DNA of 64,000 nucleotides from Sphaerochaeta pleomorpha str. Grapes (GTDB taxonomy: Bacteria > Spirochaetota > Spirochaetia > Sphaerochaetales > Sphaerochaetaceae), in the NCBI RefSeq assembly GCF_000236685.1, contig NC_016633.1, positions 3,167,815 through 3,231,814 on the forward strand, read 5' to 3'. The position numbers were made by a program, and so were the translations under genes. Below the pieces are notes generated by a model, which worked only from the letters and a program-made list of their open reading frames with translations, had not been told where the DNA came from and did not search any database. Positions 63,882 to 64,000 of the stretch are shown one piece after another. The stretch's first letter is position 1. Each line of letters opens with the position of its first letter.

Positions 63882-64000
63882 ATGATTAATTGTTATGTAC
63901 TTACCCGAACGAAAAGACCAGATATCTACTTAGATCCATATCTTCAACAGGAAAAATTGGACCAATGGGGAGCCGATGAGCCGGTATGTCTCAAAAGTGG
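63882..64000 (+). CDS. Start of an unidentified protein (runs off the window)
   Basis: An ATG directly follows the mutase stop (TAAATG) and has AAGG upstream. It opens at least 39 codons to the window edge, beginning MINCYVLTRTKRPDIYLDPY and continuing with LDQWGADEPVCLKSG. No stop within the window. Too little is present to name a family; the tight junction suggests co-transcription with the mutase. Confidence 0.55.
   Translation, partial: MINCYVLTRTKRPDIYLDPYLQQEKLDQWGADEPVCLKS

Noticed and set aside
1-64000. tRNA, rRNA, insertion sequences, prophage or replication origin
   Set aside because: The gaps were read on both strands for tRNA-like T-arm sequences, inverted-repeat ends with transposase, and DnaA-box clusters; none was found.

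Overview
The window reads as a chromosomal stretch of a spirochaete, most probably a Sphaerochaeta-type (non-helical, fermentative) relative of Treponema. This is inferred from protein character, not from a search. Pointers are a fused aspartate carbamoyltransferase (PyrB-PyrI), a fused PyrD-PyrK, an unusually long PRPP synthetase, a BmpA/PnrA-type nucleoside uptake operon, many lipobox or signal-peptide proteins, and a two-membrane envelope (porin-like barrel, LolA-like carrier). I see no rRNA, tRNA, CRISPR array, insertion sequence or phage genes. Genes are dense, often overlapping by 1-11 bases, with good GGAGG-type ribosome sites.

Layout. 1-3.6 kb: divergent argO/argP arginine-export pair, DUF2200 and DUF302 genes, an RNase P RNA-like fragment and a decayed reading frame, then thioredoxin. 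3.7-8 kb: a lamin-tail-like lipoprotein, argH, and a Na/Pi cotransporter gene broken by a 14-bp tandem duplication. 8.4-16 kb: one operon with a MacB/LolCDE-like ABC exporter, a LolA-like carrier, a DUF1302-like porin and a two-component system. 16.2-19.8 kb: prs, an aspartate-type aminotransferase and a small lipoprotein. 20.2-25.4 kb: a four-gene polyamine operon (speA, carboxynorspermidine synthase, carboxynorspermidine decarboxylase, speB) that can carry arginine to spermidine without S-adenosylmethionine decarboxylase. 25.5-36 kb: transporters, YjbQ, a radical-SAM DNA-repair-type protein, and a 1069-residue protein containing 31 perfect-length copies of an 18-bp repeat, followed by an IMPase and a HAD phosphatase. 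36-40.4 kb: RidA, GcvT, an acyltransferase/DUF6320 pair and YbaK. 40.4-45.3 kb (minus strand): nucleoside ABC transporter behind a consensus promoter. 45.7-49.8 kb: polysaccharide export (SLBB) plus Wzz/BY-kinase. 49.9-56 kb: pyrBI-pyrE-pyrF-pyrDK-pyrC behind a short leader ORF and an intrinsic terminator. 56-64 kb: an unknown membrane protein, HD hydrolase, corA with a short leader ORF, YkgJ, an RlmI-like methyltransferase, a phosphatase and a phosphosugar mutase; a partial gene runs off the right end.

The genes share some themes. Arginine recurs (export, argininosuccinate lyase, decarboxylation to polyamines), as do nucleotide supply (prs, pyr genes, nucleoside uptake) and envelope assembly. 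The most unusual items are: the two putative leader-peptide control regions (pyr and corA); the slippage-type repeat that breaks the phosphate transporter; the 18-bp VNTR in the 1069-residue protein; the self-contained ABC/LolA/porin/two-component locus; and a possible fragment of RNase P RNA.
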